This document shows, piece by piece, positions 1-8,300 of a DNA stretch of 8,527 bases. Position 1 is the stretch's first letter, and the number at the start of each line of letters is the position of its first letter. A model generated the notes under the pieces. It searched no databases, was not told the origin of the DNA, and worked only from the letters and a program-made list of their open reading frames with translations. Position numbers and translations under genes: made by a program. Source of the stretch: Aquitalea sp. (GTDB lineage: Bacteria; Pseudomonadota; Gammaproteobacteria; Burkholderiales; Chromobacteriaceae); assembly GCA_019232735.1 (NCBI GenBank), contig JAFANL010000203.1, positions 1 through 8,527 on the forward strand, read 5' to 3'.

Positions 1-193
1 ATTTGCCTAATCATGCCAGAAATTCCATCAGATGGAGAAAACTCTTGCGGCAACAGGCCATCTGCTGGCAATCCCGGCAGCTTGCGTTCTGGCGAAGCGG
101 CGCGTGGCCAGAAGTGGATGTGAGGAGGAATCGAGGGAGAAGCAAGATCACACCACCAGCACGGTATTCCCTGTTTGTACTGTAGATGTAGCA
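1..193. other. Left edge with no recognisable gene
   Basis: Only short frames cross this stretch. One plus-strand frame is open from the window start to a stop at 121-123, and another from base 3 to a stop at 183-185, nine bases before the hairpin. Either could be the tail of a gene lying to the left, but neither translation resembles a family I know, and their third-position GC is clearly lower than in the five real genes. It may simply be intergenic DNA with unusual composition. I see no tRNA and no mobile-element ends. Confidence 0.4.
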
Positions 194-214
194 AGGCCCG
201 GCAGTGCCGGGCCT
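194..214 (-). terminator. GC-rich hairpin, probable terminator after the Nudix gene
   Basis: A perfect 9-bp stem (AGGCCCGGC pairing with GCCGGGCCT) with a 3-base loop lies 51 bases past the Nudix stop. On the minus strand only a poor T-tract (TTGCT) follows, and on the plus strand CAGG follows. It is therefore a strong hairpin but an imperfect intrinsic terminator. It could serve the Nudix gene, or a plus-strand gene ending left of it, or both. Confidence 0.6.
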
Positions 215-265
215 CAGGAAATACTTCAAACCAAACCGCCAATCACCAATCACCAGGCAGGACGC

Positions 266-1147
266 TCAGCCAGCGGCATGAATGGCATATCCCAGCGGGT
301 GGCGCACTGCGGCCATCGCCGCCGCGATCTCGTCGCCCCGTTGCTGCCAGTAGCCCAGCCGGTACAGGCAATCGATTGCCACCAGGGCGGCATCAATCAT
401 GAAGCGCTCGGCGACCAGCAGCGCCTCGACCTCGACCAATGACAGACAGACATGCTCGGCCACTTCGCCATCCTGATTACAGGGTTGCTCGCTGCCGCTG
501 AGCCATAAGTCGTAGACATGCAGCCATTCGCGATGCAGCCCGCGCTGCACCGGGCGCTCGGCCAGCAACAGGCCGGTTTGCTGCAGCAACTCCAGCCGGT
601 CAGCCGGAATGCCGGCCTCTTCCCAGCCTTCGCGCTCCAGCGCCAGTTCGATGGATTCGCCAGCCGCAATCCCGCCGCCCATCAGATTGTCCATACGGTT
701 GGGATCGACCGCCTTGTCCGGGCTGCGTCGCCCCACCCACATGCGCACCTCGCCCTCGGCACTACGGCTAAGGCCATTCAGATGCACGGCACGGCTGGTC
801 AGACCCAGCGGACGGAAAGCTGCTCTTTCCAGTTCGAACAAGGGCGTGCCATCGGCCAGAAAAGCGGTGAAGTTTTCATTGCGCCAGCCATTGAGCCAGC
901 CGGCTTCCTGCCAGCGGCGCGCTGCGCGGTGCAACTGCGCGCTGATGGCGGCGTAATCGCCCTCCACCATGCAGATCAGACCGTCATCCTGACGACGAAA
1001 CAGGCTGGCTTCGGTCAGTAGCAGACGTTCCAGCCATACCTGATTGACGCTGCCCATGCGATGGGGGCCAATGAAGAGCGGGGTGAATGCACTGCGATCA
1101 AAACGGGTGATCTTGGCCAGGTACTCCAGAACTCCATCCACTTGCAT
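266..1147 (-). CDS. DUF4743-Nudix hydrolase (thiamin-diphosphate-damage type)
   Basis: 293 residues. The C-terminal half has a Nudix box at residues 158-180, spaced as G-x5-E-x7-RE-U-x-EE-x-G-U: G158, E164, R172, E173, E176, E177, G179, I180. The metal-binding glutamates are present; position 174 (usually hydrophobic) is Gly. The N-terminal region (about 1-120), with ITRFDRSAFTPLFIG and the segment NENFTAFLADGTPLFELERAAFR (90-112), fits the DUF4743 domain that precedes Nudix in yeast YJR142W, the Nudix part of fission yeast Tnr3, and plant NUDT20/24-like proteins. Those eukaryotic relatives hydrolyse oxidised or damaged thiamin diphosphates to monophosphates; applying that substrate here is inference. 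The ATG at 1147 has GGAG at 1153-1156 with a 5-base gap. The gene is probably monocistronic, with its own promoter and a hairpin 51 bases after the stop. No thiamin genes are adjacent. Confidence 0.88.
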   Translation of the reverse strand: MQVDGVLEYLAKITRFDRSAFTPLFIGPHRMGSVNQVWLERLLLTEASLFRRQDDGLICMVEGDYAAISAQLHRAARRWQEAGWLNGWRNENFTAFLADGTPLFELERAAFRPLGLTSRAVHLNGLSRSAEGEVRMWVGRRSPDKAVDPNRMDNLMGGGIAAGESIELALEREGWEEAGIPADRLELLQQTGLLLAERPVQRGLHREWLHVYDLWLSGSEQPCNQDGEVAEHVCLSLVEVEALLVAERFMIDAALVAIDCLYRLGYWQQRGDEIAAAMAAVRHPLGYAIHAAG

Positions 1148-1185
1148 GACGACTCCGAGCAGAATGCCGATTGCGGGAAGGCGCC

Positions 1186-1215
1186 ATCATAGGATGCAAA
1201 ATGGATTTTGCCCAA
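1186..1215 (-). promoter_or_regulatory. Predicted sigma70-type promoter of the Nudix gene
   Basis: On the minus strand a -35-like TTGGGC (1215-1210) is followed after 18 bases by TATGAT (1191-1186), which matches five of six bases of the -10 consensus. The -35 is weak, with three of six matches. Transcription would start near 1179 and give a leader of about 30 bases before the ATG at 1147. This lies in the 126-base gap after recD and suggests separate transcription of the Nudix gene. The call is by eye only. Confidence 0.45.
1196..1211. promoter_or_regulatory. Perfect 16-bp palindrome, candidate operator
   Basis: GCAAAAT-GG-ATTTTGC is a perfect inverted repeat with 7-bp arms and a 2-base centre. 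It occupies most of the spacer between the predicted -35 and -10 of the Nudix gene and touches the -35 box. A dimeric repressor bound there would block RNA polymerase. The symmetry is seen directly; an operator role is inference. No regulator gene is in the window to pair with it. Confidence 0.4.
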
Positions 1216-1273
1216 TTTTTTCAGCATCTTGCATGTGGAAACTACTTATTCCATGCGGAAGTGTTGCAGAAAA

Positions 1274-2998
1274 TCACGCATTGCGCTGACGCAGCAAATC
1301 AGCCAAGCCGGAATGACGCACGGGCGCGGATTGCACCGCAGGTAGCCACACTTCCTGACTGCCCGCCACCACAAAACGCTGGCGTGCACGGGTGATGGCG
1401 GTATAGATCAGGGCCCGGTTCAGCACGGCCCCGGGATTGGTCGGCAATTGCAACCAGACTTCGTCGAATTCGGAGCCCTGGCTTTTATGCACCGTCATGG
1501 CAAACACGGTTTCATGCTGCGGTATCCGCCCTGGCGCAAACTCGCGCCAGCTGCCGTCAGCCGCCGGAAAAGCCACGCGCAGGCCCTGAGCGCGTGCCAC
1601 GGTAAAACCGATATCGCCATTGAACAGGCCCACGCCGTAATCATTGGCGGTAATCATCACCGGGCGGCCGGCATACCAGTCGCGCCCGGCCTGCTTGCTA
1701 CCGGCTTGTTCCAGCAATGTTTCCAGCCGTTGATTGGCTTGCGCCACCTGCTGCCGCTCGGCGGCCAGCAGCATGAAACGGGAAAACGCGGCCTGAATCT
1801 CTTCCAGCGGGCGCTGTTGGCTGATGGCTGCCAGGTAGGGCTCACGCTGTTGCAGCAAGGCGCCGTCATCCAGTTGTGCTTGCAGCACGATGTCGGCATG
1901 CTCGCCACGCTGCAGCAATTGCAGTGCCGCCAGGCCATCACCGCCGTTGACCAGTGCGGCCAGCTTGCCGATACCGGAGTCGGCACGAAAACGGTGGCTG
2001 TGCGTCAACAATACCACGCTGTCAGCCAGTGCGCCCGGCACGCCCTCATCGGCAGGCAGCTGCCCGATGCCGGCCTGGGCCAACCAGGCCCGGCTGGCTG
2101 GCAGATACGCCACCTGGCTGCACAGGTCGCCCAACACGGCACCGGCATCCACCGAAGCCAGCTGGTCGCGATCCCCCAACAGGATAAGACGCGCTTGCGC
2201 GGGCAGCGCCTCCACCAGACGGGCCATCAGCCCCAGGTCTATCATCGAAGCTTCGTCCACCACCAGCACATCCATCGGCAAGGGTGCCGCTGCGTGGTAA
2301 CGCGGCAATACCGCCCCGGGCCGCAGGCCCAGCAAGCGGTGCAGGGTCTGCGCCTGACGTGGTAGCTGGGCACGGACCGACTCGGCCACCGGCAGGCTGT
2401 CACGGGCACTGGCGACTGACTCACTCAGCCGTGCGGCTGCCTTGCCGGTGGGCGCCGCCATGGCCATCACCAGCGGTCGTTCGGACAGCATGGCCAGCAT
2501 GGCCAGCAAACGCACCACCGTGGTGGTTTTACCGGTACCGGGACCGCCGGATACCACCAGCAAGCGCTGGCATGCCGCCAGTGCCGCGGCCAGCTTCTGC
2601 CGGTCGGGCTGGCTACCCGCGCCGGGAGGAAACAGGCTGTCCAGTATCGGCCCGGCCCGCAAGGGGTCGGGAGTCTGACGATCTGCCGCCAGCTGGCTGA
2701 GTTTTTGCGCCAGGATCTGTTCATCAAACCAGTGACGAGCAAAGTAAAGCCGACCGGCATGATCCAGAATCAAGGGCGCATATTGTCCCGGTCGCCCCAG
2801 CAAGGGGGAGGCTTGCAGGCGGCGGTATTCGGGCCGGTGAGCAAGCGGCAGACACACATGACCGGACTGATTGGCGGCGACCAACTCATGCACCAGGGCA
2901 AGCGTGCTGTCATCCAGCGCCGGGTCCAGCCGCAACAGCAAACGCGACAGCTGCTGTGGCAGCAGATTGTCCATGGCAGGCGAAGAGGAGGTCGTCAT
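1274..2998 (-). CDS. recD: RecD, exonuclease V alpha subunit (5'-3' helicase)
   Basis: 574 residues from the ATG at 2998 (E. coli RecD has 608). SF1B helicase motifs appear in order: Walker A GGPGTGKTT (151-159); AAPTGKAAARLSES (181-194); TLHRLLG (218-224); Walker B VVDEASMID (246-254); LGDRDQLASV (274-283); LTHSHRF (331-337); a segment with NDYGVGLFNGDIG (452-464); motif V TVHKSQGSEFD (502-512); motif VI LIYTAITRARQR (530-541). All key residues are intact. In RecBCD, RecD is the 5'-3' motor and is needed for full nuclease activity and Chi regulation. The ATG shares ATGA with the stop of the preceding gene. I see no clear Shine-Dalgarno before it, so the start rests on overlap coupling. The same frame runs back to an in-frame codon at 3079 inside the upstream gene, which is less likely to be the start, and an ATG at 2974 is a weaker alternative. 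It is probably expressed from the pap unit. Confidence 0.96.
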   Translation of the reverse strand: MTTSSSPAMDNLLPQQLSRLLLRLDPALDDSTLALVHELVAANQSGHVCLPLAHRPEYRRLQASPLLGRPGQYAPLILDHAGRLYFARHWFDEQILAQKLSQLAADRQTPDPLRAGPILDSLFPPGAGSQPDRQKLAAALAACQRLLVVSGGPGTGKTTTVVRLLAMLAMLSERPLVMAMAAPTGKAAARLSESVASARDSLPVAESVRAQLPRQAQTLHRLLGLRPGAVLPRYHAAAPLPMDVLVVDEASMIDLGLMARLVEALPAQARLILLGDRDQLASVDAGAVLGDLCSQVAYLPASRAWLAQAGIGQLPADEGVPGALADSVVLLTHSHRFRADSGIGKLAALVNGGDGLAALQLLQRGEHADIVLQAQLDDGALLQQREPYLAAISQQRPLEEIQAAFSRFMLLAAERQQVAQANQRLETLLEQAGSKQAGRDWYAGRPVMITANDYGVGLFNGDIGFTVARAQGLRVAFPAADGSWREFAPGRIPQHETVFAMTVHKSQGSEFDEVWLQLPTNPGAVLNRALIYTAITRARQRFVVAGSQEVWLPAVQSAPVRHSGLADLLRQRNA

Positions 2999-3726
2999 CC
3001 GCGATTTTTCTGGAAAATGGCTTTCAGCTTGCCATTGGCCTGCAACTGGGCAATGGCCCGGTTCAAGGCGGGCAGCCATTGGCGGTATTGCGGATGCAGC
3101 CGCAACATGACCGCTTGGGTGCTGATCAGCCCGCCCGGCTCGCAGCGCAGCTCTTCCGGCACCAGCATCAGACGCTCAACCTGCCGGCGCTCCAGCACCA
3201 CGGCCTGCAAGCGCCCCAGCTTGAGCTTGTTCAGTGCCTCGCTCTCGCTTTGCGATATTTCATAATGCATGCCATGGCGGGAGAAATCGGCCTCAAAGAC
3301 CGTCAGCGGCTGCCCTTGCAGCAGGCCAAGCACCTGCCCCTGCATCTCTTCCAGGCTTTTAGCGCTACGGCCACTGCCGCCACGCACACACAACTGGTAC
3401 TCGAGCGTGCCGATCGGCAGGGTATAGAAACCGCCCACCGGCGACAGGCTGCGCCAAGCCGGATTGACCCCGACTTCCACGTCCAGCCTGGCAACCTCGA
3501 ACAATTGCTGGATACGCTGGGCCGGGTAATATTCGATCTCGAAGCGTAGCCCGCTGAGCTTGCCGATCTGCTCCAGCGCCTCGCGGTAGATCCCCGCCAT
3601 GGGACTATCCGGGGTGAAATTATAAGGGCCGGCATTCTCCACCATCACGCCAGCGCGCAGGGTAACGGGCGCGGCCCACGCCGGTGCCATCAGCAGGCAG
3701 CAGCACAGCAACAAAACACTACGCAC
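2995..3726 (-). CDS. Secreted solute-binding protein, SBP_bac_3-like, no transporter nearby
   Basis: 243 residues from the GTG at 3726. The N-terminus is a typical Sec signal peptide: MRS, a hydrophobic core (residues 4-13), then the signal peptidase I site AWA|AP after residue 18. No lipobox is evident, so the product should be soluble in the periplasm. The mature part (about 19-243) resembles the family 3 periplasmic binding fold: an opening beta strand LRAGVMVE, a G-x-x-R-E-A-L helix (45-51), YYPAQRIQQLFEVARLDVEVGVN (66-88) matching the usual 'W/Y-x-R-x-x-x-x-x-x-G-x-x-D' region, and a closing helix ending in KLKAIFQK. It has the usual length for a single domain. Two mature cysteines (113, 195) could form a disulfide. 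No permease or ATPase gene is present, so the ligand and role are unknown. It could be a sensor-type or orphan binding protein rather than a transport component. It overlaps pap by 8 bases and recD by 4, so it is very likely co-translated with both. Confidence 0.8.
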   Translation of the reverse strand: MRSVLLLCCCLLMAPAWAAPVTLRAGVMVENAGPYNFTPDSPMAGIYREALEQIGKLSGLRFEIEYYPAQRIQQLFEVARLDVEVGVNPAWRSLSPVGGFYTLPIGTLEYQLCVRGGSGRSAKSLEEMQGQVLGLLQGQPLTVFEADFSRHGMHYEISQSESEALNKLKLGRLQAVVLERRQVERLMLVPEELRCEPGGLISTQAVMLRLHPQYRQWLPALNRAIAQLQANGKLKAIFQKNRG

Positions 3727-5203
3727 CCAGCCTGGCCTCCAGTGCCGCGCAAATGGTGCTGAGCACCTTGATGCGCGCGTAATATTTGTTATTGGCTTCC
3801 ACCAGTGTCCACGGCACCTTGCTGGTGCTGGTGCGGTCGACCATATCACTGACGGCCAGCTTGTAGGCATCCCACTTTTCACGGTTGCGCCAATCTTCCT
3901 CGGTAATCTTGAAGCGTTTGAAACCGGTTTCCTCGCGCAACTTGAAGCGCGCCATCTGCTCCTCATTGCTGATGGCCAGCCAGAACTTCAGTACCACCGC
4001 GCCATTGGCCGACAGCTGGTGCTCGAAGTCGTTGATTTCATAATAGGCTCGCATCCAGTCCGGTTCGGAGGCAAAGCCCTCCACCCGCTCCACCAGCACG
4101 CGACCATACCAGGTACGGTCGAAAATGGTGATGCCGCCCTTGCCCGGCACCTGACGCCAGAAACGCCACAGCCAGGGTTTGACGCGTTCTTCTTCCGTCG
4201 GCGCGGCCACGGGCACCACCCGGTAGCTGCGGGCATCCAGTGCCTGGGTGATGCGGCGGATGGTCCCGCCCTTGCCGGCGGCATCATTGCCCTCGAAAGC
4301 CAGTACCAGCGAGTGATTCTTGAAGCGCTCGTCGCGAGTCAGCCGGCTGAGGCGGCCCTGCAATTCGGCCAGCCGCAGCTTGTACTCGGCCTTGTCCATG
4401 TTCTGGTCCAACTGCAGGGTATCCAGAATGACCTTGTCGTCGATGGGGGCCAGCAGCGGCGGTGCTTCCGAACTCTCTATCCGCCCACCGTTCTGGTTCA
4501 GGCGGCTGCGGATGGCCTTGAGCAGGGTCTGGCCCACAGTGAGGCTGCGGAAATTGGCGTCTTCGCCATCCACCACGATCCACGGCGCATAGGCGGTATT
4601 GGTGAGCCGTATCATGTGCTCGCCGTATTTGCGGATGGTGTCGTAGCGCTCCATATTGGCCTTGTCATCCTCGGTGACACGCCAGCGGGTGGCCGGGTCT
4701 TTCTCCAGCTCTTTCAGACGCTTGCGCTGCTTGTCCTTGGTCAGGTGAAACCAGAACTTGAGGATGAGGGCGCCATCCTGGCTGATCATGCGCTCCAGAC
4801 GCATGATGTCGAAGATTTCGCGGTCGAAGGCGTCGTGATCGATCACATCGTAAACGCGGTCAAACAGGGCATCGGAATAATAAGAACCAAAAAACATGCC
4901 GATGCGGCCCTTGGCCGGCAGCTTCTGCCAGTAACGCCACATCCAGGGGCGGGCACGCTCCTGGTCGTTGGCCGAGGCAAAGGCCACGGTGTCGATCAGA
5001 CGCGGGTCCAGCCATTCATTGATCAGGTTCATGGTTTCGCCACGGCCGGCACCATCGAAACCGTGAATCAGGATCAGCACCGGGAAATCCGCCTTTTCCT
5101 TGAGATCGTACTGCACGTCCAGCAAGGCCTCCCGCAACACCGGCACCTGCTCGCGATAACTGTCCTTGCTGATGCTGTGGCCGATTTCCGCCGATTCAAA
5201 CAT
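3719..5203 (-). CDS. pap: Polyphosphate:AMP phosphotransferase (class II PPK2, two-domain)
   Basis: 494 residues made of two tandem PPK2 domains, the architecture of Acinetobacter Pap and Pseudomonas PA3455, which transfer phosphate from polyphosphate to AMP to make ADP in the cytoplasm. The N-terminal domain (about 10-235) carries a degenerate P-loop, GFDGAGRGE (48-56), with Arg54 where Lys is usual. At the position of the second PPK2 motif it has FFGSYYSD (104-111). The C-terminal domain (about 255-490) has an intact EGNDAAGKGG P-loop (304-313) and the motif FDRTWYGRVLVERVEG (361-376). Catalysis is therefore inferred to reside in the C-terminal half. The ATG at 5203 is preceded by AGGAGA at 5209-5214 with a 5-base gap, which fixes the start. 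The stop overlaps the next gene by 8 bases, suggesting translational coupling. The gene starts 109 bases after recB, so it either has its own promoter or relies on read-through. It is probably the first gene of a pap-sbp-recD unit. Confidence 0.94.
   Translation of the reverse strand: MFESAEIGHSISKDSYREQVPVLREALLDVQYDLKEKADFPVLILIHGFDGAGRGETMNLINEWLDPRLIDTVAFASANDQERARPWMWRYWQKLPAKGRIGMFFGSYYSDALFDRVYDVIDHDAFDREIFDIMRLERMISQDGALILKFWFHLTKDKQRKRLKELEKDPATRWRVTEDDKANMERYDTIRKYGEHMIRLTNTAYAPWIVVDGEDANFRSLTVGQTLLKAIRSRLNQNGGRIESSEAPPLLAPIDDKVILDTLQLDQNMDKAEYKLRLAELQGRLSRLTRDERFKNHSLVLAFEGNDAAGKGGTIRRITQALDARSYRVVPVAAPTEEERVKPWLWRFWRQVPGKGGITIFDRTWYGRVLVERVEGFASEPDWMRAYYEINDFEHQLSANGAVVLKFWLAISNEEQMARFKLREETGFKRFKITEEDWRNREKWDAYKLAVSDMVDRTSTSKVPWTLVEANNKYYARIKVLSTICAALEARLGA
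3736..3740 (-). promoter_or_regulatory. Shine-Dalgarno GGAGG deciding a GTG start
   Basis: GGAGG lies within the last codons of pap, 9 bases before the GTG at 3726. It supports that GTG as the start of the solute-binding-type gene. The same frame stays open back to 3966, but the upstream part is only an out-of-frame reading of pap. The start at 3726 also places a clean signal peptide at the N-terminus. Confidence 0.65.
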
Positions 5204-5254
5204 GTCCGTCTCCTGTGCTGCACTGCTTCGCTGTGATTACCGCACCGCCGGCCT

Positions 5255-5269
5255 GGCTGGCGACCAGCC
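5255..5269 (-). other. Short inverted repeat after recB, possible weak terminator
   Basis: A perfect 6-bp stem (GGCTGG / CCAGCC) with a 3-base loop lies 43 bases past the recB stop, inside the 109-base gap before pap. No T-run follows it on the minus strand, so it is not a classical intrinsic terminator. A second small dyad, TGCCA-T-TGGCA, lies at 5284-5294. I find no convincing -35/-10 pair for pap in this gap, so read-through from recB cannot be excluded. Confidence 0.25.
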
Positions 5270-5312
5270 CGCAGTCTACATCATGCCATTGGCAAGTTCA
5301 TGCCTGATTCTG

Positions 5313-8300
5313 TCAACGCAACACATCATCCAATGCCGCCAGCAGGCCGGGGGATGGCTGATCCTGCCAGATGCCCATGCCGGCCGCTCCGATCCCGCGC
5401 AGGTAGAGATAGCGCACCCCGGCAAAACAGTGGCTGAAATCCCGGCCGCGGGCGCCAAAATAGCGCCGCAATGCCACGCAGTAAATCAGGTATTGCAGAT
5501 AATAATGTTCCCGTGCCACCGACTGCGCCAGTCTGGCCGGCGCGTAGTCCTCTGCCTGATTACCCAGGTGGTTGGATTTGTAGTCCACCAGATAGACACG
5601 GCCATCCACCTCGAATACCAGATCGATGAAACCTTTCAGATAACCGCGCACGGTATGGAAGTCCAACCCGGCGGCAGCCTGTCGCAGAGGCAGCGCCAGA
5701 CCATGTGCCGGATCGGCCAGCAGGGTGCGCAAACGCCCCACATCCAGCTGGGCCACCGGCAGGGTGAACTCCATTTCCACCAGCCGCCGCCGCGGGCTCA
5801 CACCAGACAGCCGCACCCCGGGGTCCAGTTCGGCATCCAGTGTCCGGCGCAGCAGGCCCAGCGCGGCCGGCTGCCAGCTCTCGGCAAAGCCATGACGGCG
5901 CAGTTGTTGCTCCACCACGGGCAGCAGCGCGGCATCATCCACCGCAAAATCGATGTTCTCGAACATGGCATGCAAACAGGTACCCGCCCGCGCGCCACGC
6001 GGGAAGGCAAAGGGACTGTCGGCAGGCAATACCGCTTCCGGCTCGGCCGGCAAGAGCTGTTCCGCACGGTCATGATCCGGCCGTTCCGTGGCCTTGCTGC
6101 TGGTGCCATGGGTGAGCGAGGTAAAGCTGGCCACGCGCCACGGGCTATACACCGTCCGCTCAAACAGGCGCGCACTATAGTCCCGCCGGCCATCCTGCGC
6201 CAGTGGCAATGGATTCACGCTGCTATCCAGCGCGCGCACCATCAGGGCTCCATCCAGTTGCTGCATCAGGGCAGAGCATTGCTGTAGCAGCTGTGACGGG
6301 TTGAATTTCAGATCGCGCAAGCCAGCCAGATCACGACTATCCGGTGCATGCAGCAGCCAGAACAGCGCTGCCGTCTGCATGTCCTTGACCCAGCCCCAGG
6401 CCAGGTATTGTCGATGCTGGGCACGGGTGAGTGCCACATACAGCAGCCGCAATTTTTCGGCCAGCATTTCACTGGCGGCCTGCTGCCGCACCATGGCATC
6501 GGCGAGCACATCCGGGGCCAACATGGCCTGATCGTGAGCGCGATAGCGCCAGAAACTGGTATTGCGCCGTTCCAGTGCGCCATCCCACAAATAAGGGCAA
6601 AACACCACCGGGTATTGCAGGCCCTTGGAGGTATGGATGGTGACGATTTTCACCAGCGCGGCATCGCTCTCCAGCCGCAGCATGGCCTCTTCTCCGCCCG
6701 GGGGATTGGCCACCCGGGCCTCCAGCCAGGCCAGCAAGGGCGCCATGCCATGGCGGCTGTCGCTCTCGCTTTGCAACAGTTCGGCCAGATGCGACAGATT
6801 GGTCAGCCGTCGTTCGCCATCCGGCAAGGGCAGCAGCCGCAAGGCCAGTTGCTCGCGCGCCATGAAGTGTCGCCAGGCGCTCATGAAGCCTTGCTCCAGC
6901 CAGCGCAGATGGTCGGCGGCATTGGCCAGCAGGCGGGCTTCCCAGCAAGCTTCATCTTCCACGTCGGCCAGCAGCCGGGCCGCATCCAGCCCGTACAGTT
7001 CGCTGACCAGAGCCACCCGCAGCCGGCCCTCGCTGGCCGGCTCCGCCCAGGCGCGCAATAGCGCCAGCATGTCGGCAGCCTCGCGGCTGGCAAACACGCT
7101 TTCCTGTGTCAGCGCCACACTGGCCACCCCGCGCTCGGCCAGCGCCTCACGCATCTGGTCACCCTGCCGATGGGTGGACACCAGCACGGCAATATCACCA
7201 CCACACAGCGGCCGGCGCTGCTCGCCCTTGATGATGGCCGCCCTATCCTGCCCGGCCAGCGTCAGCAGGCGGGCAATCTCATGGGCGCAGCCCTGGGCAC
7301 TGGCACGGCCGGCACTGTCCTTGTTCTGCGGCTTGTCGCCCTCGGCCGGCTGCCACAGCACCGTGAAGGCTGCGTCCTCATCGTCCACCTCCAGCACGGC
7401 ACCGGAACTGGGGGCCGCCTGCACCGGCTGATAGCTGATGGCATCCAGCAGGAAAGGCTGTGGCCGGCCAAACAACTGATTGACCGCATCGACCAGCGGC
7501 GCATCGGAACGACGGTTGGTGTCCAGCGAATATTGCTGCGCGGCCGGGGCATCACCACGCGCATCCAGATAGGCAAAGATGTCCGCCCCGCGAAAACTGT
7601 AAATGGCCTGCTTGGGATCGCCCACCAGGAATAACGGCCGCTGTTGCAGGGCAAAGCAGTGGCGGAAGATGTCGTACTGGATGGGGTCGGTATCCTGGAA
7701 CTCGTCGATCAGCGCCACGCGGAAGCTGCGTGCCACGGCCGCCGCCAGTTGCGGGCCGCCGTCGGCAGCGGCCAGCGCACTACCCAGTTCCGTCAACAGG
7801 TCATCAAAGCTGCGCACCCGTTCCTGACTGCGACGGCGGCTCAGTTCCGCGTTCACCCAGTCAATCAGTTCCAGCTTGAGTCCGGCCAGCGACAGCATCA
7901 GCTGCTCCAGATAGCCCTGCCATGCCGCCAGCCAAGCGCCGATGCGTTGGAACAACACATGTTCCGGGGCGACAAAGCCCTTTTTCATCGCCTTGCCCAG
8001 TTCTTCCGGGGTCAGCTTGAGCAGCAGCTTGAGCGCATCCTTGCCGGGGATCGGCAGGCTGTCCGGCTCGGCCAGCCATTGTTGTAGCTCGGCCATGCAA
8101 CGCTGCAACTGAACCGGGCTATGACTGGTGGCCTTGAAGCCTTCTGTGGCCAATAGCAGATCACAACCGGTCTGGATGGTGAGGGCATCGCCGGCCAGAC
8201 TACGCCAATGCTGTTCGGCCTGTTGCAGGGCGTGCTGCAAATCGGCGACAGCGGGGGCCACCACCTGCAGATAAGGCTTGGCCAGCCAGGGGCGGATTTC

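Noticed and set aside
240..253. Two tandem copies of AATCACC
   Set aside because: Too short and only two units; likely chance in the Nudix 3' region.
1196..1220. Palindrome followed by a T-run as a plus-strand terminator
   Set aside because: There is no plus-strand gene to terminate, and the stem is AT-rich; the promoter overlap on the minus strand is a better reading.
1448..2365. 305-codon open frame on the plus strand
   Set aside because: Antisense to the well-conserved RecD motifs, with no domain of its own.
2486..2503. Tandem duplication of the 9-mer CAGCATGGC in recD
   Set aside because: It encodes a Leu/Ala/Met-rich helix after Walker A, and the spacing to the next motif looks the same as in E. 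coli RecD, so it is not an insertion.
2999..3079. Upstream extension of the recD frame
   Set aside because: The extra 27 codons overlap the end of the binding-protein gene, whereas the ATG at 2998 gives the typical ATGA junction and a normal RecD N-terminus.
3727..3966. Upstream extension of the binding-protein frame
   Set aside because: The extra 80 codons are an out-of-frame reading of pap, and they would bury the signal peptide in the middle of the protein.
4019..5236. 405-codon open frame on the plus strand
   Set aside because: It lies antisense to nearly all of pap, has no recognisable protein features, and is explained by the GC-rich codon bias of the real gene.
5166..6287. 373-codon open frame on the plus strand
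   Set aside because: Antisense to the RecB nuclease domain; the His/Gln/Arg-rich translation is typical of a shadow frame.
3238..6775. Shared 15-mer TCGCTCTCGCTTTGC in the binding-protein gene and recB
   Set aside because: Both copies encode Ser/Glu-rich segments with the same common codons and no flanking similarity, so it is a coincidence of codon use.
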